64,000 bases of DNA, taken from contig CAUYLG010017796.1 of the NCBI GenBank assembly GCA_963573385.1, positions 1 to 64,000 of the forward strand, given 5' to 3'. The notes beneath the pieces are model-generated. The model worked only from the letters and a program-made list of their open reading frames with translations, was not told the origin of the DNA and made no database searches. Of the stretch, positions 37,522 through 48,636 are shown piece by piece. Within the stretch, counting starts at the first letter, position 1; each line of letters begins with the position of its first letter. Made by a program: the position numbers and the translations under genes. This DNA comes from Cacajao melanocephalus. Taxonomy: Eukaryota > Chordata > Mammalia > Primates > Pitheciidae.

Positions 37522-38935
37522 CTCAAAATAATCCTATATGGGGACAGCCAAAAAACCAAAGGCTGAAGTTTTAAGAACTGTGATTTCTGAACAACATTTG
37601 ATTGTGTTTGTTGTATCTAAATCTGTGTTGTCCAAGCTGAGTTTCCTAGAATGCTTGCTAGTTCTACAGAATGTCACTAGATTTAATGAAAGAAAAGGGG
37701 AATTACAGTCAAATAAATTTGGCAAGTTCTGGAATAAGTCAAGTGAAACAGAGTTAGTCTTTGTAGCCCTTTTCAGGTCACTAATATATATGGCAACTCT
37801 ACGAAAGAGGATTAGATACAGAATTTAAGTCACATAGTCTTAGAAAACTTCATGAAGCACCTCAAAGAGTTAACGTTCAAGGCACATACTGTGGGAAAAA
37901 TGATTTGTTTAGAGTGCGAAAATCTGATCATACATTACATTACCAAATGTGGGTGTCTTCAAGAATACTTAACTTCGACAGTAAGCTGGTTAACAGGAGA
38001 AAGGTGATTATCACAGATTTATTTTTACATAAAATTGGAAACTTTCAGTAGCAGCTAGCTCCTCACTGAGAATGCATTAGGGACAATATTATATTGAGAT
38101 CGCTGTGAAGACAGAGCAGAATCGAACTCCATTCACGAGACTTCCACTCAATGCAGAGAAATTCTCAGGGCCTTTCTACATCCCCCAAATTTTAGAAAAG
38201 CAGACAGTTAGTGTTCAAATCACAGCCCCCAGTGAATGTTGCTTACTTCTGACCTGAACACTTAGTATATAAAGGTTATGTGGGCGTCAAAATGTCTAGG
38301 AAAGCCTTATGTGTCCCCTGGGGAAAGTGGCAAGGAACAATAGAAAAGTTCCTGAATATCGGGAAATGTTTTCCCAAGATCAAGAGATTTATTGGTATGT
38401 GGGAAAGATTCCAAAGCAGCTCTGTTGCCTGAAACATTTCAAATTTGACTGCTGGCTGCCAGTGCCAGTTTTGTTGAAGGGCAATTTCAGTGCAGTGGCA
38501 CACAATGTCCTAGGCTGCCTGAGTAACTTAGAAGCAGTGATGATGTTTCCAAAGGCAGAGTTTATTTTGCCAGCACACATATTTTTGAAATTGCTATTGA
38601 TATTGTCACCTGTTTGCCTAACTAAGAAGGTTATTGACAATAAGCCAGGCATATGTTTGCTCAAGCCAAGCAGGACTTAGAAACCAAACAATTATTGCCC
38701 AGTTCAAAAAAATCAAAGAAGATTTGTCAGCTCTAGTGAATGACTTCCACCTTAAAAAATACTAGGAATCTGCCTGCTTGCCAATAGAATGACTGCTCTT
38801 TCACTGGCTGATGTTTTACAGCCATATAGAATAGTAACCTTTGCTTAGTATAGGGTTAGGAGCTGAAAGGGATCAGAGTATGTCACCCTAAAATATGTCA
38901 CTGTGACATATGGATTATTTTTGTGATACTTGTTG
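37522..38935. other. Unassigned sequence
   Basis: Opposing overlapping frames at 38309-38680 (123 codons, plus) and 38389-38664 (91, minus) have no recognisable domain. No repeat recognised. Confidence 0.5.
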
Positions 38936-39400
38936 ATTAGTTTATTTAGTAAACATTTACTGAGGGCAGATGTCAGACCAACCATATGACAATGTGTTTG
39001 GTGCTAAGGATATAGCATTGAAAATAACAAACAAACATCCCTGTCCTTAAAGAGGCTTCAATCATGTTGGGAGGAATAGCTGTTTTAAAATAAACATATT
39101 GTATATAATGAGCCAGGAATGAGCGACTGGGAATGCCAGAGGGATACAATGTCAAATAAGACCCTGGGAAAGGCTACCTTTTGAGCAAAGATCTGCAGGA
39201 GGCAAGAAAAGGAACACTGAGACTGTCTAGGGCAAGCGTGATCCAGGAAGTGGGATCAGCAAGGGCAAAGGCCCTGATCCCACTGAGGTGAGAGCAAGAT
39301 CCAGAATGAGGAGGCTGGCGATGGTGGAAATGAGCAGGTAGACAAGCGTGGGCAGAGAGATGAGTGAGGCAATCAGTTTCCGTTTAATGCTGTTGTCCAT
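38936..39400 (-). mobile_element. L2 LINE, long 3' fragment
   Basis: TTTAGTAAACATTTACTGAG (38945-38964), CCTGTCCTTAAAGAGGCTTC, then CAAGGGCAAAGGCCCTGATC (39259-39278) give successive landmarks of the antisense L2 3' region over more than 400 bp. Confidence 0.75.
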
Positions 39401-39639
39401 CTGTCCTCAAGGCTCCATTTTCTTTGGCCACTTATTTTGTCAGTAAAGGTGAGCAACCTTCCACTCAGTTACCTTGCCTATATGCTGGCAGTGGAGTTTA
39501 TGCTTCACCTTCTCAGGTGTATCAATGCTTTGTTTTTTTTTCTAACCATGTTGAATTTTCAAAATAAATTGAATGATCACAGTAAAAAGACAAAACTATA
39601 TATAGTAAACACTGAAGAGAGGACACATTGGAGCAAATA

Positions 39640-39800
39640 GACTTGGGTGAAGTTTCTGGATTCACAACTTCCTAGATGGGTCATTCTGGTCTAATTATCC
39701 AAGCTTTCTGAGCTAATTTCCTCATCCAGTATCTAAATCAGGCAATATTCATAGTGCTTATCATAGGCCTTGGCACATAGTATGTGCTCAATAAATTTAG
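39640..39800 (+). mobile_element. MIR SINE
   Basis: CTAATTTCCTCATCCAGTAT (39713) and CCTTGGCACATAGTATGTGC followed by TCAATAAA (39769-39796) form the MIR core and 3' end in sense order. Confidence 0.75.
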
Positions 39801-40083
39801 ATTTCCTGAAAGAGTCAGGCAGGCTAAAGTTCCAGAATCATTTTCCAACCCACACCACAACCACAACTTCAGTGTCACTCCAATTGCTGATAATGCATAT
39901 TGGTTCTACTTTGTGGTGCTCTGCATAGGATGTGTGTTTATAAAGAGACAATTTGCATTGCTCATGGTAGTACAGAAGTGCCTTGGCTAAGGGAAACCCT
40001 TCATTTTTCCAAAAGTAACTTATAGCCCTATTTCTCTGATTTCATCATTCTTCCCTACTCTAAACTCAATCAAAATATTTGAA

Positions 40084-40225
40084 ATGCATGATTGTAATAA
40101 TTAACAAGTATTTATTATTAAAAAATTGAGATTGGTTTTTCTGACAAATGTTCAAATGTTTTGAGTACTGCCGCACATATAGAGCGTGCTGTACTGGAAG
40201 CTCTATGCAGGTTCTATGCAGAATC
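40084..40225 (+). repeat. Local triplicated sequence, copy A (direct)
   Basis: ATGATTGTAATAATTAAC through GTGCTGTACTGGAAGCTCTA to CTATGCAGAATC matches 41611-41685 joined to 42275-42349 (copy B), and in reverse complement the right end of 41797-42102 (copy C). Similarity stops sharply on both sides. I do not recognise a named repeat family. Confidence 0.85.
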
Positions 40226-41114
40226 AATTGTAAACATTTGCACCAGGGCTGGTGGACACAGCCTCTGTATAAAATGGACTTAAGAGATATACTGGACAAA
40301 TCATGTTTGATGCTGACATTCTCCTGCAGTTGTCTGAATCCTGCTATGCAGTCCTACTTCATGGGTTATCCCATGCATGAGTTCTATTTTAGTCTCCTAC
40401 CCCAGTGTCATTTCTAAGTAATTTGTTCACCTCCTACTTTAGTTTTATAGATGATTAAGGTTCTCATATTGGTTGGGGGGAAGCTACTCAGAAGGGATTG
40501 ATGTATTTAAAATCTGCCAGGCTTATGATGATTGAGGTCATTTCATACAATGAAAATTTGGATCTGGTTTTAGCTTTGAACTTGAGCATATCAGATACCA
40601 AAACTATAAGCTGCTTAGGAACAGGCTAGATGAGAAAACATACTACTTATTTCTCAGATGCTTTCTGTGAATATTAAGTCTCAGACCTTGACATTGGGTG
40701 CAGCCTTCATGTTGGAAATTATAATTAGAAAATATCACAGTAAGGGGCCTTTGCTGAGTTATTTATACATTTGTGTCCTTTGGAATTACTGGCTCTGGCA
40801 TTCTCTGTGGAGGTAGCTGGGCTTAGCCTTTTCTCTGTGCAGCTGCTCTGGGCATGGGGGACATACCCAGGACACTTGGGTCTGTAAGCTGAGGTATCCT
40901 TGCCCTCATGCCCTCATGTTCTACTCCTCACAATGGATTGCTTCCCACTTCCTTCAAGAGAGCACTGGGTATTAAGTCAGGCTTGTTTTCTTATCACTTG
41001 TGCTGCCTTAAAAATCCTCTTCTAAAATGCATTTTATTCTTAGGTATTTACACAGAAGCACATCCCACCCTCTGACTCGTAATTAGAATTCTTCCTCAAG
41101 ACCCTGAGATTCCT
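40226..41114. other. Unassigned sequence
   Basis: No repeat or gene recognised. Confidence 0.5.
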
Positions 41115-41119
41115 GTGAC

Positions 41120-41488
41120 TATATTAGTTTGCTCCACTGCTGCAGCAAAATGCCATGGATGGGGTAGCTTAAACAACAGAAGTTTATGTTCTCACACTTT
41201 TGGAGCCCAGAAGTCCAAGCCCATTCTCAGGCCTCCCTCCTTGGCTTGCAGATGGCCACCTTCTTGCTGTTCCTCACACTGTGTTTTTTGGTGGGTGTGT
41301 TTCTGGTGTCTCTTTTTATTTTCCTAGTCTGCTTTTCTTATAAAGACACAAGTCAGATTGCATTGAGCCCACCTTAAGCACTTCTTTTTAACTTAATTAT
41401 CTCTTTAAATGTCCTGTTTCCCAATACAGTCACATTCTAAGGTACTACACAGTAAGGACTTTGAGGGGACACAATTCATTCCATAACA
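41120..41488 (-). mobile_element. MLT1-type MaLR solitary LTR with perfect target-site duplication
   Basis: Antisense LTR from TATATTAGTTTGCTCCACTG through TAGCTTAAACAACAGAAGTT, CTCCTTGGCTTGCAGATGGC and TTATAAAGACACAAGTCAGA to ATTCCATAACA. GTGAC at 41115-41119 and 41489-41493 is the 5-bp duplication expected of an ERVL-MaLR insertion. No internal sequence is present. MLT1 subgroup not determined. Confidence 0.9.
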
Positions 41489-41608
41489 GTGACATTTTCA
41501 TGTCATCAGCTTTATTTGTTGCTACCTACAACATGCAAAGGTACATTTTTTGAAAATCAGTGGCACAAAAAGGAGAAAAGGAAGAAAAATGGATAGCTGT
41601 GGCACATT

Positions 41609-41685
41609 TATGATTGTAATTATTTACGAATACTTATTACTTAAAAAATTCTGAGATTGATTTTCTTGACAAATGTTCACATTTT
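41609..41685 (+). repeat. Local triplicated sequence, copy B left part
   Basis: CATTTATGATTGTAATTATT through TTCTTGAC to AAATGTTCACATTTT. Continues at 42275 after the Alu. The last 15 bases are the left target-site copy of that Alu. Confidence 0.85.
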
Positions 41686-42274
41686 TTTTTTTAGAGGGCG
41701 TCTCACTCTGTTGCCCAGGTTGGAGTGCAGTAGTGTGATCTCAGCTCACGGCAACCTCCACCTCCTGGGTTCAAGTGATTCTCCTGCCTCAGCCTCTGTG
41801 CTTACTGTTTTGTCCAGGCCAATTACAAAGAGAAACCAGCCAAAGATGAAAGGTTAACTCTGGAAGTTAATGTGCTTTTAAGAACAAACAAATCAAACAA
41901 AAAACATCATTTCAATTAATAGTAAACACCAAATCAGAGCAGATATCTCAAAGTCCTGCCAGTTGCAACCAGAATTTCTTCCTGAGTTCTGGAAGTGGTT
42001 GAGATTGGTAGGGGAATTCAAATGATTCTGTGTAGAACACGCAGCTTCCAGTACAGCAAGCTCTGTATGTGAAGCAGTACTCATAAAGTGTGAACATTTT
42101 ATGTAGCTGGGACTACAGTCACGTGCCACCATGCTCAGCTAATGTTTTGTATTTTTAGTGGAGACGGGATTTCACCATGTTAGCCAGGATGGTCTCGATT
42201 TCCTTACCTCATGATTTGCCCACTTCAGCCTCTCAAAGTGCCAGGATTACAGGTGTGAGCCACCGCGCCTGGCC
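41686..42274 (-). mobile_element. Alu SINE split by a 306-bp inverted insert
   Basis: The Alu starts after a T run (41681-41692) with GGCGTCTCACTCTGTTGCCC, reaches CTGCCTCAGCCTC at 41796, is broken, and resumes GTAGCTGGGACTACAGTCAC at 42103 without loss, ending CACCGCGCCTGGCC at 42274. Perfect 15-bp target-site copies AAATGTTCACATTTT lie at 41671-41685 and 42275-42289. The left arm, in sense, has GACCATCCTGGCTAACATGG, which suggests AluY or a close relative, so the interruption would be fairly recent. Confidence 0.95.
41797..42102 (-). repeat. Local triplicated sequence, copy C (inverted insert inside the Alu)
   Basis: The reverse complement of this block matches about 42278-42590 over its whole length at roughly 88-90% identity, including AGCACATTAACTTCCAGA and TTCTGGTTGCAACTGGCAGG. 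I see no target-site duplication or poly(A) at its ends, so it is not an ordinary retroelement insertion. Confidence 0.93.
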
Positions 42275-42590
42275 AAATGTTCACATTTTATGAGTACTGC
42301 TGCACATTTGGAGCTTGCTGTACTGGAAGCTGCATGTTCCATGCAGAATCATTCGAATTCCCCTGCCAATCTCAAGCACTTCTAGAACTCAGGAAGAAAT
42401 TCTGGTTGCAACTGGCAGGACTTGGAGATAATCTGCTCTGATTTGGTGTTTACTCTTAACCGAAATGATGTTTTTTTATTTGGTTTGTTTGTTCTTAAAA
42501 GCACATTAACTTCCAGACCTAACCTTTCATCCAGACCTAGCCTTCTCTTTATAATTGGCCTGGACGAGAGAGTAAGCACAGAAATCAAGA
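42275..42590 (+). repeat. Local triplicated sequence, copy B right part
   Basis: Continues copy B after the Alu and is the direct counterpart of the inverted insert at 41797-42102. Ends near GAGAGAGTAAGCACAG. Confidence 0.9.
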
Positions 42591-43194
42591 ATTAAATTTG
42601 TTACACTCAGAAAATCAGTGTATCCTTGTACACTTATGCACCATAAAAATATATAAAGAAACCAGTTTGCCAAATAGATGACTGATTGATATGGTCTTGT
42701 TTGCCTAATTGATTACTTTTCTTGTTTGTTTCTGGAAAGAGGTTTCCCAAGTTTATTTTTCTTTATAGTACTTTACACTGAATTTTTTTGCACAGGTATC
42801 TCATCAGGCTTGCCTAACCTCATCTACATATGAAGTCATCCATCTACAAATCTTCAAATTATTATTTCTGAACTCTAAAAATAATAGATTTGATTTGGAG
42901 TATTGCCACAGATATTGGAGGGAGCTTCTGAAAAAGCTGGAAGAGTCCCAGAAGTTAGGAATATACTACAAGTTGTAAGAATATTGTCCACATATCATTT
43001 TAATGTTTATTCTTAGTTTTAATACAAATTTTATTAGAATCTGAATTTGAATTTTGAGTGAAATTCAACTAATTTTTTAAAGGTAAGAAGTGAAAAACTT
43101 AGAAATAATCTCAGTCCATATTTTTCAGATTCTATGGAGATACTGCTTTTTTAGAAGTTATAATCAATGTAAGGCATTTGAATTTTTATTAAAA
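42591..43194. other. Unassigned A+T-rich sequence
   Basis: No repeat or gene recognised. Confidence 0.5.
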
Positions 43195-43662
43195 ATATTT
43201 TTTTGTTAAATTGAAGCACTACAGGAAGGTAAAAAGTTATAAGTAATTATTCTCCTGTTCTTGCCTCTTTTCTAACCACAACTCCAACTTAAATGTTCTC
43301 AATTTCTCCAGAGGAAAACACTGGTAACGGTTTGCTGTCTACCCCTGCAGATATGTCCTATGCATTTACATAGATACCTTTTGATGCAAATGTAAACTTA
43401 CTCTGCATATTATTCTATGAATTAATCTTTTATCATCTCATCATGTATTTTCAGTATATATTCATGTCATTATTTGCAGATATACCTTATTATTTTAAGC
43501 ACTATGTAATATTTATTAAGTACATATGTTATTATTAATGTAACTAGCCTCTTAGTGATGGGCATTATTAGTTTATATTTTTTTACTTACAAATAATACT
43601 CCAGTTAGGACACTTTTATATGTGTATACACCTGTATATAGCCATGTATGTATTTATACATA
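43195..43662 (-). mobile_element. Old L1M(E)-class LINE, left part of a nest
   Basis: TCTCCAGAGGAAAACACTGG, TATGTCCTATGCATTTACAT and ATTTGCAGATATACCTTATT followed by the TTAGTGATGGGCATTATTAG stretch correspond to the antisense L1M 3' region. Sequence downstream of the same region resumes at about 50650 after the Tigger element. Confidence 0.6.
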
Positions 43663-44482
43663 GAAAGTCATGCATCGTGTAACATCAAAGATGTGTTCTG
43701 AGAAATGTGTCATTAGAAGATTTTGTCATGTGAACATCAGAGTGTACTTACACAAATCTATATTATACAGTCTATTACACACCTAGGCTATATGGCCTAG
43801 CCTATTGCTACTAGACTACAAACCTGTATAGCATGTTACTCTACTGAAAAGTACAGGCAGTTATAATACAATGGTAACTATTTGTGCATCTAAACATATA
43901 GTATAAAAGTATGAATATAGTATTAAAAGATAAAAAATGGTATGTTTGTAGAGGATACTTACCATGATACTTACTTGCAGGACTGGAAGTTGCTCTGGGT
44001 GAGTCAGTGGATGAATGGTGAGTGACTATAAAGGCCTAGGATGTTACTGTATACTACTATAGACTTTATAAACACTGTACTATTAGACTACAGTAAACTT
44101 ATAAAAAATTCTTCTTCAATAATGAATTAACCTTAGCTTACTGTGACATTTTTACTTTATAAAATTTTAAAGTTTTTTCCAAGGTATTTGACATTTTTAT
44201 AAGAACACTTCAGTTAAAACACAATTACATTGTAAATCTGTAAAAAAGTATTTTCTTTCTTTATATTCTTATTCTGTAAGATTTTTTCTACTTTTAAATT
44301 TTTAATTTTTTAAAACTTTTAAAACTGCTTTGTTAAAAACTAAGACGCAAACACACACATTAGCCTAGACCTACACATGGTCAGGATCATCAGTCTCCCC
44401 ATCTTCCACCTCCACATTTTGTCCCATTAGAAAGTCTGTAGGAAATACAACATGCATGAAATGCATGAAGCTATCATCTCTT
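43663..44482. mobile_element. Tigger-type (TcMar) DNA transposon, left part
   Basis: AGTCATGCATCGTGTAACAT is the left terminal inverted repeat, after a TA. It runs through GAGTGTACTTACACAAATCT, ACAAACCTGTATAGCATGTT, GGACTGGAAGTTGCTCTGGG and CACACACATTAGCCTAGACC. It is non-coding and resembles the Tigger3/MER8 group. It breaks at the L1 target site GAAGCTATCATCTCTT (44467-44482) and continues at 50239. Confidence 0.85.
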
Positions 44483-44535
44483 TTTCTTTTTTTAAAATTT
44501 TGTTGGGGTATTTTTTTGTCAGTGTTATTTGCTTC
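44483..44535 (-). other. Extra sequence between L1 3' UTR end and target site
   Basis: The L1 3' UTR appears to end in a first A-rich run (T run at 44536-44541 on the plus strand). A further stretch containing GAAGCAAATAACACTGAC on the minus strand then leads to a second A-rich run beside the target site. This is the layout of a short 3' transduction, although a decayed tail could look similar. Confidence 0.4.
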
Positions 44536-44752
44536 TTTTTTATTATTATTATACTCTTAAGTTCTGGGATACATGTGCAGAACGTGCAGGTTTGTTATAT
44601 AGGTATACACGTGTGGTGGTGATTTGCTGCATACATCAACCAATCATCCACATTAGGTATTTCTCCTAATGCTATCCCTTCTCTAGCCCCCCACTCCCCA
44701 ACAGGCCCTGGTGTGTGATGTTCCCCTCCCTGTGTCCATGTGTTCTCATTGT

Positions 44753-47700
44753 TCAACTCCAACTTATGAGTGAGAACATGCAGTGTTTGGTATTCTGTTC
44801 CTGTGTCAGTTTGCTGAGAATGATGGTTTCCAGCTTCATCCATGTCCCTGCAAAGGACATGAACTCATATTTTTTATGGCTGCATAGTATTCCATGGTGT
44901 ATATGTGCCCCTTTTTCTTTATCCAGTCTATCATTGATCAGTTATGTTTGTTCCAAGTCTTTGCTATTGTGAACAGTGCTGCAATAAACATATGTATGCA
45001 TGTGTCTTTATGGTAGAATGATTTATAATCATTTGGGTAAATACCTAGTAATTGAATTGCTTGGTTAAATGGTATTTCTGGTTCTAGATCCTTAAGGAAT
45101 TGCCACACTGTCTTCCACAATGGTTGAACTAATTTACACTCCCATTAACAGTGTAAAAGTGTTCTGATTTCCCCATTTCCTTTCCAGTATCTGTTATTTC
45201 TTGGCTTTTAAATCATGGCCATTCTAACTGGCATGAGATGGTATCCTATTGTGATTTTGATTTGAATTTCTCTAATGACCAGTGATGATGAGCTTTTTTT
45301 CATATGTTTGTTTGCCACATAAATGTCTTCTTTTGAGAAGTGTCTTTTCATATTCTTCACCCACTTTTTGATGGTTTTTTTTTCTTGTAAATTTGTTTAA
45401 ATCATTTGTAGATTCTGGATATTAGCCCTTAGTCAGATTGATATATTGCAAAAATGTTCTCCCATTCTGTAGGTTGCCTGTTCATGCTAGTGATAGTTTC
45501 CTTTGCTGTGCAGAAGCTCTTTAGTTTAATTAGATCACATTTGTCAATTTTGCCTTTGGTGTCATTGCTTTGGGGGTTTTAGTTATGAAGTCTTTACCTA
45601 TGCCTAAGTCCTGAATGGTATTGCCTAGGTTTTATTCTAGGGTTTGATGGTTTTAGGTCTTATGTTTAAGTCTTTAATCAATCTTGAGTTAATTTCTGTA
45701 TATGGTGTAAGTAAGGGGTAGAGTTTCAGTTTTCTGCATATGGCTAGCCAGTTTTCCCAACATCCTTTACTAAATAGGGAATCTTTTCCCCATTGCTTGT
45801 TTTTGTCATGTTTGTCAAAGATCAGATCATTGTAGATGTGTGATGTTATTTCTGAGGCCTCTGTTCTGTTCCATTGGTCTATATCTGTTTTGGTACCTGT
45901 ACCTTGCTGTTTTGGTTACTGTAGCCTAGTAGTATAGTTTAAAGTCAGGTAGTGTGATGCCTCCAGCTTTGTTCTTTTTGCTTAGGATTGTCTTGGCTAT
46001 ATGGGCTTTTTGTTCCATATGAAATTCAAAGTAGATTTTTTTAATTCTGTGAGGAAAGTCAATGGTAGCTTGATGGGAACAGCATTGTATCTATAAATTA
46101 CTTTCAGCAGTATGGCCATTCCCATCTATGTGCATGGAATATTTTTCCATTTATTTGTGCCCTCTCTTATTTCCTTGCGAAGTGGCTTATAGTTCTCCTT
46201 GAAGAGGTCCTTCACATCCCTTTAAGTTGTAATCCTAGGTAATTTATTCTCTTTGTAGCAATTGTGACTGAGTTCACTCAAGATTGGCTCTCTGTTTATT
46301 ATTGGTGTCTAGGAATGCTTATGATTCTTGCACATTGATTTTGTATTCTGAGACTTTGCTTAAGTTGCTTATCAGCTTAAAGAGATTTTCGGCTGAGTCG
46401 GTGGGGTTTTCTAAATATACAATCATGTCATTTGTAAACAGAGACAATTTGACTTCCTCTCTTCCTATTTGAACACCCTTTATTTCTTTCTCTTGTCTGA
46501 TGGCCCTGGCCAGAACTTCCAATATTATGTCGAATAGGAGTGGTAAGAGAGGGCATCCTTGTCTTGTGCCCGTTTTCAAAGAGAATGCTTCCAGCTTTTG
46601 CCATTCAGTACGATATTGGCTGTGGGTTTGTCATAAATAGCTCTTATTATTTTGAGACATGTTCCACTAATACCTAGTTTATTGAGAGTTTTTAGTATGA
46701 AAGGGGTGTTGAATGAATTTTATCAAAGGCCTTTTCTGCTTCTATTCATTTAGTTGTGGTTTTTGTCATTGGTTCTGTGCATACGATGGATTACATTTAT
46801 AGATTTGCACATGTTGAACCAGCCTTGCATCCTCGGGATGAAGCCTACTTGATTGTGACAGATAAGCTTTTTGATGTGCTGCTGGATTCAGTTTGCAGTG
46901 TTTTATAGAGGATTTTCACATCAACGTTCATCAGGATTGTTGGCCTGGAATTTTCTTATTTTGTTGCGTCTCTGCCATGTTTTGGTGTCAGGATGATGCT
47001 GGCCTCCTAAAATAAGTTAGCGAGGAGTCCCTTTTTGTCTATTGTTCGGAATAGTTTCAGAAGGAATAGTACTGGCTCCTCCTTGTACCTCTGGTAGAAT
47101 TTGGCTGTAAACCCATCCGGTCCTAGGCTTCTTTTGTTTTGTAGGCTAAAATTACTGCCTCAATTTCAGAACTTGTTATTGGTCTATTCAGGGATTTGAC
47201 TTCTTCCTGTTTTAGTCTTGGGAGGGTGTACGTGTCCAGAAATTTATCCATTTTTTTCTAGATTTTCTAGTTTATTTGCATAAAGTATATATAGTATTCT
47301 CTGATGTTAGTTTTTATTTCTGTGGGAGTAGTGGCGATATCCCCTTTATCATTTTTTATTGTGTCTATTTAATTCTTCTCTCTTTTCTTTTATGTTAGTC
47401 TGTCTAGTGATCCATTTTGTTACTCTTATCAAAAAACCAGCTCTTGGATTCATTGATTTTTTGAAGGGTTTTTTTGTGTTGCCTTCAGTTCTGCTCTGAT
47501 CTTCATTATTTCTTGTCATTTGCTAGCTTTTGAATTTGCTTGCTCTTGCTCCTCTAGTTCTTTATTGTTAGGGTGTCAATTTTAGACCTTTCTGCTTTCT
47601 CCTGTGGGCATTTAGTGCTATAAATTTCCCTCTAAACACTGCTTTAGCTGTGTCCCAGAGATTCAGGTATGTTTTGTCTTCATTCTCATTGGTTTCAAAG

Positions 47701-48573
47701 AACGTATTTATTTTTGCCTTAATTTTGTTATTTACCCACTAGTCATTCAGGAGCAGGTTGTTCAGTTTCCATGTAGTTGTGTGATTTTGAGTGAGTTTCT
47801 TAATCCTGTGTTCTAATTTGATTGCACTGTGTTCTGAGAGACTGTCATTATTTCCTTTCTTTTGTATTTGCTGAGGAGTGTTTTACTTCCAATTGCATAG
47901 TCAATTTTAGAATAAGTGTGATGTGGTGCTGAGAAGAATGTATGTTCTGTTGATTTTGGGGTGGAGAGTTCTGTAGATGGCTGTTAGGTCCACTTGGTCC
48001 AGAGCTGAATTCAAGTCCTGAACAACTTTGTTAATTTTATGTCTTATTGATCTATTTAATATTGACAGAGGGGTGTTAAAGTCTCCAACTATTATTGTGT
48101 GAGAGTCTAAGTCTCTTTGTAGGTCTCTAAGAACTTACGTTATGAATCTGGGTGCTCCTGTATTGGATGCATATATATTTAGGGTAGTTAGCTCCTCTAA
48201 CTACATATATATTTATATATATATATATATAACTACATATATATTTAGAGTAGTTAGCTGCATTGATGTCTTTACCATTATGTAATGGCCTTCTTTGTCT
48301 TTTTTGATCCTTGATGGTGTAAAGTCTGTTTTATCAGAGACCGAGACTGCAACGTCTCCCCTTTTCTTCATTTTCCATTTGCTTGGTAAATATTCCTCCA
48401 TCCTTTTAATTTGAGCCCATTTGTGTCTTTGCACATGAGATGTGTTGCCTGAATACAGCACACCAGTGGGTCTTGACTCTTTATCCAATTTTCCAGTCTG
48501 TCACTTTTAATTGTGGCATTTAGCCCTTTCCATTTAAAGTTAATATTGTTATGTGTGAATTTGATCCTGTCAT
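44753..48573 (-). pseudogene. L1 ORF2 (endonuclease/reverse transcriptase), disabled
   Basis: Remains of the L1 ORF2 protein, which in active copies nicks target DNA and reverse-transcribes L1 RNA. The start ATG is at 48573 (minus) and the normal stop at 44753, so overall length is close to the usual 3.8 kb. The frame is broken many times. The endonuclease region is disrupted by a TA-rich expansion at 48165-48245. In the reverse-transcriptase region (46319-46579) the catalytic FADD motif reads FTND (46427-46438): Ala to Thr and the first Asp to Asn, both G-to-A changes on the coding strand. Loss of that aspartate alone would abolish polymerase activity. Confidence 0.93.
48165..48245. repeat. 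TA-rich expansion with flanking duplication inside L1 ORF2
   Basis: GCATATATATTTAGGGTAGT (48169) and CATATATATTTAGAGTAGTT (48236) are two copies of a word present once in ordinary L1. An (AT)n tract and inverted TAACTACATATATAT words lie between them. Net gain is about 65-70 bp. Confidence 0.9.
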
Positions 48574-48636
48574 TATGATGCTAGCTGATTATTTTGCCCA
48601 TTAGTTGATGTAGTTTCTTCATAGTGTTGACTGTCT

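Noticed and set aside
38309..38680. 123-codon plus-strand frame facing a 91-codon minus frame
   Set aside because: No domain recognised; overlapping frames on both strands point to locally low stop density rather than coding.
48165..48245. CRISPR-like or other regularly spaced repeat array
   Set aside because: The repeated words are TA microsatellite expansion in an L1; no regular repeat-spacer pattern exists anywhere in the window.
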